Positions 25,027 through 32,825 of a stretch of DNA of 64,000 nt are shown piece by piece (position 1 is the stretch's first letter; every line of letters starts with the position of its first letter). The translations under genes were made by a program, and so were the position numbers. The notes under the pieces are model-generated. The model did not search any database. It had not been told where the DNA came from and worked only from the letters and a program-made list of their open reading frames with translations. This stretch comes from an uncultured Flavobacteriales bacterium (GTDB lineage: Bacteria; Bacteroidota; Bacteroidia; Flavobacteriales_D; Sanyastnellaceae), in the NCBI GenBank assembly GCA_905478325.1, contig CAJQIB010000008.1, positions 124,001-188,000 on the forward strand, given 5' to 3'.

Positions 25027-25628
25027 CCGCGAGCAGCTGCGTAACGTTCGGCCACAGCATCCCAATTGATGACATTGAAAAATGCAGCAATGTAATCGGG
25101 TCGTCGGTTTTGGTAATTGAGATAGTACGCGTGCTCCCAAACGTCCAATCCAAGAATCGGAGTTCCTCCACACCCTACGCCGGGCATCAATGAATTGTCT
25201 TGGTTGGCAGAAGAGCAAACACTGAGCTTGCCATCCTTTACACACAACCAAGCCCAACCTGAACCGAATCGTGTCGCTGCTGCTTTCGCAAACGCTTCTT
25301 GAAAAGAAGCCCACCCGCCCAAGTCAGTTTCAATGGCAGTTCCCAAATCACCTGAAGGTTGTCCGCCTCCGTTTGGTGACATGACACTCCAGAATAAATC
25401 ATGGTTAAAGTAGCCACCACCATTGTTGCGCACAGCCGGCACATCTGAATGCTCCGCTAACAACGCTTCAATCGATTTTCCCTCCATCGCAGTTCCTGCG
25501 ACAGCTGCATTTAGATTCTTGGTATAGCCTGCATGGTGCTTGCTATGGTGGATCTCCATGGTACGTGCATCCAAATGAGGTTCAAGCGCATCGTAAGCGT
25601 AAGGAAGAGCTGGTAATTCAAAAGCCAT
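25023..25628 (-). CDS. Superoxide dismutase, Fe/Mn family (Mn-like)
   Basis: A 201-residue cytosolic dismutase. Metal ligands are His in HHSKHHAGY, His in YFNHDLFW, Asp in [10 protein letters not shown] and the His of the same motif. The GGGYFNH segment and SANQDNSL with Gln lining the active site are more like Mn than Fe enzymes, but metal use cannot be proved from sequence. It sits 3 bases after ctpA and overlaps ispD. Confidence 0.93.
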   Translation of the reverse strand: MAFELPALPYAYDALEPHLDARTMEIHHSKHHAGYTKNLNAAVAGTAMEGKSIEALLAEHSDVPAVRNNGGGYFNHDLFWSVMSPNGGGQPSGDLGTAIETDLGGWASFQEAFAKAAATRFGSGWAWLCVKDGKLSVCSSANQDNSLMPGVGCGGTPILGLDVWEHAYYLNYQNRRPDYIAAFFNVINWDAVAERYAAARG

Positions 25629-25631
25629 GGT

Positions 25632-27299
25632 CTAGATATTTTCGTTTGTTAAAGGCGAATGTACAGGCAAAGTTAAGCGTCCATCGATGACGACTAGTTG
25701 CGAAATGCGTTCCAACAGTTCAAGAGCCGTTTGAACGACCGCGTCATCCTCTGCTAAATGCGCGCGGTATGCCTCTTCACCAAACACATTTCGGATGACT
25801 TGCGCCATGAATCGGTGTGCTATTTGGCCCCGTTCAGTCTGGTCTATATCACGTGCCTCCCAGCCAGCACTCGCTGCCTCTTCCAGTAGAAAGGTCACCG
25901 CACGATCTTGCATGGAGACCGTGAGATCTCCGGGGCCTGCTAAATCTTCCAACTCCTGCCGATTCGCATCGACAAACCCAAACGCGGCATCTCTCAGAAT
26001 GCCTGTCCAGCTCAAATCGGTTAAAAACGCAGTCCATTTCGCGGTGTCCAAGGGCACGAAAAAATCGGGAGCAATGCCACCACCTCCGTGCACCACACGA
26101 CCATCGGGGGTCCAATATTTTAGGCTATCCACCACCGCAATGCTGTCCTCGTTGAACAATTCACCACGTTCAAATCGGGCCATGTAATCGTCCTCATAAT
26201 CCACTCCTGCTCCATATGGCTTTTGTATGGCACGTCCTGACGGCGTGTAAAATCGCGCTACCGTCAAGCGCAATGCTCCCGTTCCTGCCACATCAAATTC
26301 TTCCTGAACGAGCCCTTTTCCAAAGCTTCTTCGTCCCACAACACATCCCCGATCATTGTCCTGAATCGCTCCCGCGAAAATCTCACTCGCCGATGCGGAT
26401 GACTCATCGATCAGAACCGCTAAGGGCCAATCCTTCCAAGGGCCGTCTCGTCTTGCCTCGTAAGTGCGTCTTGAAGCGTGCTCTCCTTCTGTGTAGACAA
26501 CCAGCTGGTCTTCCTCTAAAAACGATTCCACCATCGGAACAACCGCATTCAGGTAGCCACCGCCGTTGCCCCTTAAATCAACCACGACACTTTCGACGCC
26601 TGCTTGGTCCAATTTCTGCATCGCCGCCTCAAATTCTTGCGCCGTGTTTTGTGCGAATCGCACCACTTTAATGTACCCCACGGCATCATTCAATGGGATA
26701 GCAGCGACCACACTGTGGATGGGAATTCGATCTCTACGCAACAGGATTTCTTTGGAATCCCCCGGGCGATCCAGCCCCACAAGAACCTCTGTATTCCGAG
26801 GCCCTTTGAGCCATTCCATCACCTTCTTGTTGGTTAAGTCTGAGCCCGATATTGCGGTTGAGTCGACCCTCAAAATCCGGTCTCCCGCACGAATACCGGC
26901 CTTTTCAGAAGGTCCACCGGGAATCACAGCTACAACCATCAACGTGTCATCTTGTATGATGAATTCCACGCCGATCCCCTCAAAATTCCCTTCCATGGGC
27001 TCCGCCATAGCAGCCAATTCCTCTGCGCTAAAAAACATGCTATGAGGATCCAGTTCATCCAATATTGCTTCCACCGCAATGGCTTCTAGCGCGTCGCGTT
27101 CAATCTCATCCACATACAGCCGTTCAATGCGGTCTAGAATGTGAACGACACGTCCACGTTCAGATGAGCCGCCATAGGGCCCTTCATTGCTTGTGTTTTG
27201 AGACATCCCGATGAAGACACCAAGGATGAGCACCAAGGCAAATGCCAAGGGTTGCCATGGAGGCGCTGGAGAGCGAGGTGGAGCAGATTCGTTCACCAT
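25632..27299 (-). CDS. ctpA: C-terminal processing peptidase, S41 family
   Basis: Periplasmic serine protease with a Ser-Lys dyad. The 555-residue protein has an N-terminal membrane anchor (LAFALVLILGVFIGM), a PDZ domain (about residues 105-175, IPGGPSEKAGIRAGDRIL), the tail-binding region GNGGGYL, the nucleophile in DESSASASEIFAGA and the Lys in RRSFGKGLVQ. A C-terminal domain of about 170 residues follows. It starts 3 bases after the dCMP deaminase stop, in the same operon. Confidence 0.92.
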   Translation of the reverse strand: MVNESAPPRSPAPPWQPLAFALVLILGVFIGMSQNTSNEGPYGGSSERGRVVHILDRIERLYVDEIERDALEAIAVEAILDELDPHSMFFSAEELAAMAEPMEGNFEGIGVEFIIQDDTLMVVAVIPGGPSEKAGIRAGDRILRVDSTAISGSDLTNKKVMEWLKGPRNTEVLVGLDRPGDSKEILLRRDRIPIHSVVAAIPLNDAVGYIKVVRFAQNTAQEFEAAMQKLDQAGVESVVVDLRGNGGGYLNAVVPMVESFLEEDQLVVYTEGEHASRRTYEARRDGPWKDWPLAVLIDESSASASEIFAGAIQDNDRGCVVGRRSFGKGLVQEEFDVAGTGALRLTVARFYTPSGRAIQKPYGAGVDYEDDYMARFERGELFNEDSIAVVDSLKYWTPDGRVVHGGGGIAPDFFVPLDTAKWTAFLTDLSWTGILRDAAFGFVDANRQELEDLAGPGDLTVSMQDRAVTFLLEEAASAGWEARDIDQTERGQIAHRFMAQVIRNVFGEEAYRAHLAEDDAVVQTALELLERISQLVVIDGRLTLPVHSPLTNENI

Positions 27300-27302
27300 A
27301 TT

Positions 27303-27764
27303 CTAGTCTTTATTCTCTTCCAATTCCAACGAGGCAATTTCAACGCCAGCAGTTTCCAAGAATTTAAGTCCATCAGCATCCTTGTAAGCCCGTTTGTAAA
27401 CCACCCGGCTAATGCCCGCTTGGTAAATCAACTTGGCACAATCCCGACACGGAGAAAGCGTGATGTAAAGGGTTGCACCTTGAGCGCTGTTGTTGGATCT
27501 TGCCAATTTGGTAATGGCATTGGCCTCCGCATGCAACACATACCAATGGGTCACCCCTGCATCCGATTCACATGCATTCGGGAATCCCGTTGGGGTTCCA
27601 TTGAATCCATCAGCAATGATCATTCTGTCCTTTACAATCAAAGCGCCTACCTGCTTTCGATTGCAATGTGACAATTGAGCCCATTCAACAGCCATGCGCA
27701 TATACGCTTCATCGTATCTACGTTGCTTGGAATTGGAATCCGTCGAAGTGGAAGCGCTGTTCAT
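27303..27764 (-). CDS. dCMP deaminase / cytidine-type deaminase
   Basis: A 153-residue zinc deaminase, probably dCMP to dUMP for thymidylate synthesis. Zinc site: His-Ala-Glu in LHAEANAITKLAR and the two cysteines in LSPCRDCAKLIY; FNGTPTGFPNAC is the substrate-loop region typical of dCMP deaminases. The ATG at 27764 (MNSASTSTDSNSK) is preferred; ATG at 27818 is possible but adds an unconserved basic segment. First gene of the operon leading to ctpA, sod and ispD. A TAACTTTA sequence at 27797-27804 could be its -7 box. Confidence 0.87.
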   Translation of the reverse strand: MNSASTSTDSNSKQRRYDEAYMRMAVEWAQLSHCNRKQVGALIVKDRMIIADGFNGTPTGFPNACESDAGVTHWYVLHAEANAITKLARSNNSAQGATLYITLSPCRDCAKLIYQAGISRVVYKRAYKDADGLKFLETAGVEIASLELEENKD

Positions 27765-27851
27765 CAATTGCGAATTATAAGGACTTCTAGAGCGTGTAAA
27801 GTTAGGGGTGTAACGCATGCTTCGTAGTTTGGTCCTCTCAAAGAATTAAAA

Positions 27852-28409
27852 ATGCGGATTTACACGCGGACGGGTGATGAAGGGATGACTTCCTTATTTG
27901 GAGGGCAACGCCTTTCGAAAGATGACTTACGGATCGAGGCGTACGGAACACTCGATGAATTGAATGCGCTGTTAGGTGCATTGGGAGATCATGAGAGTGT
28001 CGCGCAGAATGCAGCGCACATTGACTTTCTTCGAACACTGCAATCCGATTTGTTTACATGGGGCAGTCATCTCGCAACCACCGATCCCGAGATGCTGCAA
28101 CGGCTACCAACCATTCCTTCGACACGCTTGGATGAAATGGAAAAGTGGATGGACCGCCAGTCAGAACCGCTACCCGAATTGAAGCAATTTGTAATTCCCG
28201 GAGGGCATCATGCCGTTTCTGCAGCCCATCTATGCCGCGTCGTTTGTCGCCGTGCTGAACGTCGCGTCATTGGCCTGAGTAAAGTGGAGTCTATTCCACC
28301 TCTTTTGATCGCCTATCTCAATCGCCTGAGCGATGTGTTTTTCATTTGGAGCCGCGCTTTGAGCGAGACACTCCACGTTGCAGAAATACCCTGGAAACCG
28401 GAATCTTAA
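27852..28409 (+). CDS. Cob(I)alamin adenosyltransferase, PduO type
   Basis: Transfers the 5'-deoxyadenosyl group of ATP to reduced cobalamin, making coenzyme B12. The 185-residue helical bundle starts MRIYTRTGDEGMTSLFGG (ATP-binding loop), and has YGTLDELNA, then the C-terminal VCRRAERRVIGL and NRLSDVFFIWSR. The product would serve methylmalonyl-CoA mutase, whose partner epimerase is at 15949; that link is inference. Divergent from the dCMP deaminase, with about 90 bases between start codons. Confidence 0.93.
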   Translation: MRIYTRTGDEGMTSLFGGQRLSKDDLRIEAYGTLDELNALLGALGDHESVAQNAAHIDFLRTLQSDLFTWGSHLATTDPEMLQRLPTIPSTRLDEMEKWMDRQSEPLPELKQFVIPGGHHAVSAAHLCRVVCRRAERRVIGLSKVESIPPLLIAYLNRLSDVFFIWSRALSETLHVAEIPWKPES

Positions 28410-28416
28410 GGGGATA

Positions 28417-28434
28417 CAGGTAAAATTTGACCTG
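28417..28434. promoter_or_regulatory. Imperfect 18-bp palindrome, possible operator
   Basis: CAGGTAAAATTTGACCTG is symmetric at 16 of 18 positions. It lies 7 bases after the adenosyltransferase stop and about 50 bases before the next -7 box. It could be an operator or a weak hairpin; no T-run follows. Confidence 0.25.
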
Positions 28435-28460
28435 CTTTGGTGAGGTTTATACGAAATTGC

Positions 28461-28490
28461 TTGGATGTGAACGCGATTCTTCTATTTTTG
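28461..28490 (+). promoter_or_regulatory. Promoter of the DUF2795 gene: TTG, 19 bp, TATTTTTG
   Basis: -33-type TTG (28461-28463), 19-base spacer, perfect -7 box TATTTTTG (28483-28490). The ATG is 20 bases downstream. This is the best complete Bacteroidota-type promoter in the window. Confidence 0.7.
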
Positions 28491-28510
28491 CGCGCTGAAG
28501 CTTGACCCAC

Positions 28511-28732
28511 ATGTACTGGACACTTGAACTTGCCTCCTATCTTGAAGACGCCCCTTGGCCGGCTACAAAAGATGAATTAATCGATTTCGCGATGCGAGCC
28601 GGTGCACCTTTGGAGGTGGTCGAAAACTTGCAACAATTGGAAGACGAGGGAGATTCCTTCGAAACCATTGAAGACATCTGGCCAGATTATCCGAGTAAAG
28701 AGGATTTCTTTTTCAACGAAGATGAATACTAG
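28511..28732 (+). CDS. DUF2795 family small acidic protein
   Basis: A 73-residue protein that is strongly conserved in Bacteroidota but of unknown function. It begins MYWTLELASYLEDAPWPATK, continues AMRAGAPLEVVENLQQLEDEG and ends with an acidic tail (DIWPDYPSKEDFFFNEDEY). No membrane segment or signal peptide. ATG at 28511 is preferred over the TTG at 28502. It is a single-gene unit between its own promoter and terminator; small size, high acidity and strong conservation suggest a housekeeping role. Confidence 0.88.
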   Translation: MYWTLELASYLEDAPWPATKDELIDFAMRAGAPLEVVENLQQLEDEGDSFETIEDIWPDYPSKEDFFFNEDEY

Positions 28733-28761
28733 CGACTTTATTCGTTGAAATCTTACAGAAC

Positions 28762-28784
28762 AACCGCTCACAGGCGGTTTTTTT
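28762..28784 (+). terminator. Terminator of the DUF2795 gene
   Basis: Stem AACCGC/GCGGTT (28762-28767 with 28774-28779), six-base loop TCACAG, run of seven T (28778-28784). It begins 29 bases after the stop codon. Confidence 0.88.
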
Positions 28785-28821
28785 GTGCCCAATCGTAGTG
28801 CACTCGTCACAAGACAACGTG

Positions 28822-28856
28822 AAATAAAAATGGAGCAAGACCGATGTCCTGCTCCA
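28822..28856 (-). terminator. Minus-strand terminator after the 28-codon reading frame
   Basis: Read on the minus strand: TGGAGCAGGA, loop CATCGG, TCTTGCTCCA (10-bp stem with one G-U pair), then TTTTTATTT. It lies 26 bases downstream of the small reading frame's stop at 28883 and about 150 bases downstream of the acetyltransferase stop. Confidence 0.85.
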
Positions 28857-28882
28857 CTTAGCATTGAACTTAAATCAATCCT

Positions 28883-28969
28883 TCACCAGCCGTCAGGACT
28901 CGTGAAATCATGATTTTCTACCCACCAGGGAGACCAATCCACTGGCAACTCAATGTTACGCGTTTTCAT
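28883..28969 (-). CDS. Possible small protein, 28 residues, tryptophan-rich
   Basis: ATG at 28969 opens 28 codons ending in TGA at 28883. The product begins MKTRNIELPVDW and contains four Trp (DWSPWW, and a final GW), with an HDF centre and no hydrophobic helix. I do not recognise it. It lies 39 bases after the acetyltransferase stop, is preceded by AGAAAG, and is followed by a strong terminator. It is too short for length-based gene callers. It may be a real small protein translated from the acetyltransferase transcript, or a non-coding 3' region; conservation would decide. Confidence 0.4.
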   Translation of the reverse strand: MKTRNIELPVDWSPWWVENHDFTSPDGW

Positions 28970-29008
28970 TCTTTCTAAAACGAAAAGAACGTAGAATTCA
29001 CTCGCTGT

Positions 29009-29500
29009 TTATACTTCTTTATAGCTGGACAGGGCGTCTCCGGTCAGTTTGCCATTGATCCACTCTTCATCCATTTCTGCCCCTAGGCGTTTGTAGAAAC
29101 CAATCGCCGCTTCATTCCAGTCAAGAACCTGCCATTCCATGCGCAGGTAGCCGCGTTTGGCACTGGTTCGTGCAACTTCTTCAAACAGGGCCTTCCCAAT
29201 TCCCAACCCGCGGTGCGATTCTGCTACCATTAAATCTTCCAAGTAACCGCATTTGCCTTTCCACGTGCTGTACTTCACATACCACAAAGCCATCCCAACG
29301 ACCCGCCCGTCTGATTCGGCCACCTCCAATTCGTAAATCGCCTCCGGTCCAAAACCGTCTGCCATCAACGTTTCCACCGAAACCACCACCTCTGACTCCG
29401 CGCGTTCATAGATCGCTAAATCCACTATTAACTGATGAATAGCGGGGACATCTGCGACCACCCCAGGACGAACAGTCCACTCTTCTCGATCATTTTCCAT
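29009..29500 (-). CDS. GNAT N-acetyltransferase, diamine/thialysine acetyltransferase-like
   Basis: A 163-residue GNAT enzyme. The acetyl-CoA loop is HRGLGIGKALFEEVA; LEDLMV before it and RMEWQVLDWNEAAIGFYKRLGA after it match the spermidine/thialysine acetyltransferase (SSAT) branch, as does the C-terminal LTGDALS. The likely substrate is a polyamine or lysine analogue, but this is inference from similarity. The ATG at 29500 lies 4 bases after a -7-like box. It is divergent from cvpA with only 46 bases between start codons, and is followed by the small tryptophan-rich frame. Confidence 0.85.
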   Translation of the reverse strand: MENDREEWTVRPGVVADVPAIHQLIVDLAIYERAESEVVVSVETLMADGFGPEAIYELEVAESDGRVVGMALWYVKYSTWKGKCGYLEDLMVAESHRGLGIGKALFEEVARTSAKRGYLRMEWQVLDWNEAAIGFYKRLGAEMDEEWINGKLTGDALSSYKEV

Positions 29501-29504
29501 GTCT

Positions 29505-29512
29505 GAAAGGTA
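29505..29512 (-). promoter_or_regulatory. Acetyltransferase -7-like box TACCTTTC
   Basis: One mismatch from TAnnTTTG, ending 4 bases before the ATG at 29500. Confidence 0.55.
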
Positions 29513-29534
29513 CCAACACTCCGCGTCAGGACCT

Positions 29535-29542
29535 TACCTTGC
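29535..29542 (+). promoter_or_regulatory. cvpA -7-like box TACCTTGC
   Basis: Two mismatches from TAnnTTTG, ending 4 bases before the ATG at 29547; supports that start over the ATG at 29499. Confidence 0.4.
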
Positions 29543-29546
29543 TCGC

Positions 29547-30137
29547 ATGGAATGGCCAGATGCAGCTCCGATTGACTTTGTACTTGCAGTGCCTCTTTTG
29601 TGGGCTCTATGGCGTGGGTTCCAGAAAGGATTCATCGTGAAGATCGTTTCATTGATTGCGCTGGTTGCCGGCGTTTTTGCCGGGTTCCATGGTTCGGATG
29701 GGCTTGCCACTTGGCTCCATGATGAATTGGATTGGCCCGAAAGTGTCCTGGCCCTGACAGCCTTTGTTCTCGCCTTTATCTTGGTGGTCATCGGAGTCCA
29801 CATGATCGGTAAAATGATCGAAAAGATTGTTGATCTGACAGCCCTCGGCGTTGTCAATAAGTTGGCAGGAATGGCGCTTGGATTCATCCAAATGCTGTGC
29901 CTACTCAGCATTGTCACATTCGCTTTGGATTCCATTTTTGGAGCACGCGCTTGGGTTCCCGAAAACGCAGCGAAAGAAGCCATTCTATTTCCGCATGTAG
30001 AAACGGCGATTGAAATGCTCATTCCAGAAATGCGTCGGGACACGCCCTGGGAGGAGCTCCGAGACAACCTTCAAAACGGGGTGGATCGGCTTGAAGACAC
30101 CGTACAGAGTAGTGTCGAACAGCTTCAAGAGAAGTGA
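29547..30137 (+). CDS. CvpA family membrane protein
   Basis: A 196-residue protein with four predicted helices. The start MEWPDAAPIDFVLAVPLLWALWRGFQKGF matches the CvpA/colicin V production domain, where a small polar N-terminus leads into helix 1 and a GFxKG turn; helix 2 ends in FAGFHGS and helices 3-4 cover FVLAFILVVIGVHMIG and LGFIQMLCLLSIVTF. A charged C-terminal helix follows. Function in non-colicin bacteria is unclear (envelope homeostasis is suspected). ATG 29547 is preferred to ATG 29499, which would overlap the divergent promoter. Confidence 0.82.
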   Translation: MEWPDAAPIDFVLAVPLLWALWRGFQKGFIVKIVSLIALVAGVFAGFHGSDGLATWLHDELDWPESVLALTAFVLAFILVVIGVHMIGKMIEKIVDLTALGVVNKLAGMALGFIQMLCLLSIVTFALDSIFGARAWVPENAAKEAILFPHVETAIEMLIPEMRRDTPWEELRDNLQNGVDRLEDTVQSSVEQLQEK

Positions 30138-30144
30138 TGTTGCT

Positions 30145-31914
30145 TTAGCCGTTGATGCCCAAAGCCGCCTTCAGGCGCACAATTCGGCTCTCCAATTCCT
30201 TCTTCGCTTGACCATAATCGTTCTTCTTTGCCAATTCCTCAGGTGACATACAAACTGAAAAATAGAACTTGATCTTGGGTTCTGTGCCGCTGGGGCGTGC
30301 CGTTACGATGGACCCTGCTGACGTCACAAATTGGATGACATTCGATGATGGCAGGGCAATGTCCTCCGTTTTCCCCGAAGGAAAAACCGTGCGTTTTCGT
30401 TCTTGATAATCCCGCAATTCAAGAACTTCTTCCCCAGCCAATTCGCGTGGAGGGGCGGCACGAAATGATTCCATCTGTGCAGCAATGTCTGCTTTTCCGG
30501 TGCGTCCTTGGCGCGTTTGAGAGACCAGCGCCTCTTGATAGAGACCATGCTCTCGGTGAATGGCTTCCAATTCCCCTAACAAATCAGTTCCTGCTGCGTG
30601 CGCAACATGGGCCATCTCTGCGAGCAAGCACGAAGCTGCAACGGCATCTTTATCCCGAACGGCATCGCCAATCATGTAACCATAGCTTTCCTCTCCTCCC
30701 ACGACAAAACGCCCACGGCCTTCTTCTCTTCGGATGACATCCGCAATCCACTTAAAGCCCGTCAGCGTCTCATGGACCTTCAAACCGAACTGCTTCCCCA
30801 GTTCACTCATGAGGTTGGAGGTCACAATGGTCGTGGCCACAAAATCCGTCTGAGGGTTCAATTGACCCGCATTTTTACGGCCTTGTAAGACGTAATGGAC
30901 CAATAAGGCGCCTGTCTCATTGCCGTTGAGCAGTCGAAATCCACTCTCCGAAAGCGTGTCAGGCACCGCAATGCCTACCCGATCCGAATCGGGATCGGTT
31001 CCCATCACCAACTGAGCGTTTACCTCTTTTGCCAACGCAATCGCCTCAGCCAACGCCGCTCCCTCCTCGGGGTTCGGACTGTGAACCGTAGGGAAGTTCC
31101 CGTCCGGCTCTCTTTGGCTCTCAACAATGTGTACGTTCCGAAAACCAGCATTCTTCAGGGCAGGAATAACCGATGCTGAACCTGTCCCGTGCAACGGAGT
31201 ATAAACCAAAGGCATGTCAGACCCCTCTTTGCGCAAGCCCGCATCCAGAGATAGATCTTGAACTGTTTTGAGATAGGCTTCATCATCCCCAGCACCAAGC
31301 ATGTGAATGTTCGGAAGGTCCGAATCGGCGGCCCATCGGACCGAATCCATGGAGTGCACATTGCGCACTTCTTGGATAATCCCACGATCATGCGGCGGAA
31401 CGATTTGTCCTCCATCACTCCAATACACCTTATACCCGTTGTACTCTTTCGGGTTGTGACTCGCTGTAATGACGATGCCGGCCGTGCATCCTTTGCTTCG
31501 CACTGTAAATGACAATTGAGGCGTTGGACGCAATGCCGGATAAAGAAACACGCGAATGCCATTTCCCGCCAAAACTTCAGCTGCTACACGGGCAAACTCT
31601 GGACTTCCATTTCGTGAATCGTGTGCAATCGCAACGAAAGGATTGGAAGAACCCGAATCCAAAACATACTGCGCAAGACCTTGCGTGGTCTGCGCAACCG
31701 TGTACCGATTCATGCGGTTTGTTCCCGGTCCCATGAGTCCGCGTAAACCACCCGTTCCAAATTCCAAATCCGTGTAAAAATGCTCTACAAGGGCATCGCC
31801 ATTTTCCTCGAGTAACCTTCCGACTTCTTGGCGTGTTGCCGCATCGAAAGGTTCCTTCGTCCAAGCCACCGCACGTTTACGCGCATGTTCCTTTAGCTCA
31901 ATCGCATTCATCAT
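30145..31914 (-). CDS. Phosphoglucomutase/phosphomannomutase family phosphosugar mutase
   Basis: A 589-residue alpha-D-phosphohexomutase. The phosphoserine loop is ITASHNPKEYNGYKVYW, metal binding is GTDPDSDRVGIAV, sugar recognition is GGEESYGYM, and phosphate binding is ARPSGTEPKIKFY. Length and sequence fit the PgcA-type phosphoglucomutase of Bacteroidota. It supplies glucose 1-phosphate, the substrate of RmlA (47049), and is coupled to rmlD by a 4-base overlap (ATGA), so the pair serves nucleotide-sugar synthesis. Confidence 0.93.
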   Translation of the reverse strand: MMNAIELKEHARKRAVAWTKEPFDAATRQEVGRLLEENGDALVEHFYTDLEFGTGGLRGLMGPGTNRMNRYTVAQTTQGLAQYVLDSGSSNPFVAIAHDSRNGSPEFARVAAEVLAGNGIRVFLYPALRPTPQLSFTVRSKGCTAGIVITASHNPKEYNGYKVYWSDGGQIVPPHDRGIIQEVRNVHSMDSVRWAADSDLPNIHMLGAGDDEAYLKTVQDLSLDAGLRKEGSDMPLVYTPLHGTGSASVIPALKNAGFRNVHIVESQREPDGNFPTVHSPNPEEGAALAEAIALAKEVNAQLVMGTDPDSDRVGIAVPDTLSESGFRLLNGNETGALLVHYVLQGRKNAGQLNPQTDFVATTIVTSNLMSELGKQFGLKVHETLTGFKWIADVIRREEGRGRFVVGGEESYGYMIGDAVRDKDAVAASCLLAEMAHVAHAAGTDLLGELEAIHREHGLYQEALVSQTRQGRTGKADIAAQMESFRAAPPRELAGEEVLELRDYQERKRTVFPSGKTEDIALPSSNVIQFVTSAGSIVTARPSGTEPKIKFYFSVCMSPEELAKKNDYGQAKKELESRIVRLKAALGING

Positions 31915-32798
31915 CTCTTCGTTCTATTTAGCTCGCTCAAGCAATGCTCGAGCTCGTCTTTCCAAGGCACAGCTTGTCGTCCCAATGCTGTCATCAGCGG
32001 ATGAGGGTCCAAATAAGAATACGAAGGTCGACGGGCCTTGGTGGGGTATTCGCCGGAGCTGCAGGGAATTACATCCACCTGCAGATCACTCAATTCAAAA
32101 ATAGCCTTTGCGAAATCGCACCAGTGAGTCGGGCCTTCCGTTCCATAATGCCAAACACCCGCTGGCAATCGATTTGGCGCTGCCATGCAATCGATGAGCA
32201 TGCTGGCCAAAGGACCCGCTGCTGTTGGGGAACCCCATTGATCACTGACCACTCGAAGCGGTTGACTTTTCTCTGCTAAGCGCAACATCGTCGTTAAAAA
32301 ATTCTTTCCAACAGCATCGTATAACCAAGCCACTCTAAAAACCCAGTGTTTCGCATTGGACCCCCCTTCCAAAAAGGCCTTTTGGACAGCTGTTTCACCA
32401 GCCAGTTTCGTCACCCCATAGATTCCAATCGGATCAGGGGTATCTGTTGTTCGGTATGGGGTCGTGGACAATCCATTGAACACATAGTCTGTGCTGACGT
32501 GAATGAAGTCAATGCCTTTTAGGGCACATGCCCTGGCGAGGTTTTCCGGGCCTTTGGCATTGACAGCATGCGCCAACTCTTGTTCGTCTTCAGCCTGATC
32601 CACAGCCGTGTATGCCGCAGCATTGATGACTCCGTCAGGAGACCAGCGTTCAAGCGCCATGAGTACAGCATCGTAATCCGAAATATTCAAGGCATTGCGA
32701 TCTAGGGCAATTGCCTCCATTTCATTGTGCTGCCACAACTGCTCAACCAACCGCTTTCCCAATTGACCTTGAGCACCTGTGATGATGATGCGTCTCAT
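31911..32798 (-). CDS. rmlD: dTDP-4-dehydrorhamnose reductase
   Basis: Last step of dTDP-L-rhamnose synthesis. The 295-residue extended SDR begins MRRIIITGAQGQLGKRLVEQ (Rossmann loop), and has NAAAYTAVDQAEDE, HVSTDYVFNG, the catalytic YGVTKLAGE (Tyr-x3-Lys) and FRVAWLYD. First gene of the rmlD-pgm transcript. RmlA is encoded at 47049; rmlB and rmlC are not in the window. Confidence 0.93.
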   Translation of the reverse strand: MRRIIITGAQGQLGKRLVEQLWQHNEMEAIALDRNALNISDYDAVLMALERWSPDGVINAAAYTAVDQAEDEQELAHAVNAKGPENLARACALKGIDFIHVSTDYVFNGLSTTPYRTTDTPDPIGIYGVTKLAGETAVQKAFLEGGSNAKHWVFRVAWLYDAVGKNFLTTMLRLAEKSQPLRVVSDQWGSPTAAGPLASMLIDCMAAPNRLPAGVWHYGTEGPTHWCDFAKAIFELSDLQVDVIPCSSGEYPTKARRPSYSYLDPHPLMTALGRQAVPWKDELEHCLSELNRTKR

Positions 32799-32802
32799 AC
32801 TC

Positions 32803-32810
32803 TAAAGATA
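32803..32810 (-). promoter_or_regulatory. rmlD -7-like box TATCTTTA
   Basis: One mismatch from TAnnTTTG, ending 4 bases before the rmlD ATG at 32798, in the 27-base gap after the permease gene. Confidence 0.55.
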
Positions 32811-32825
32811 CAAAATGAATGACGC

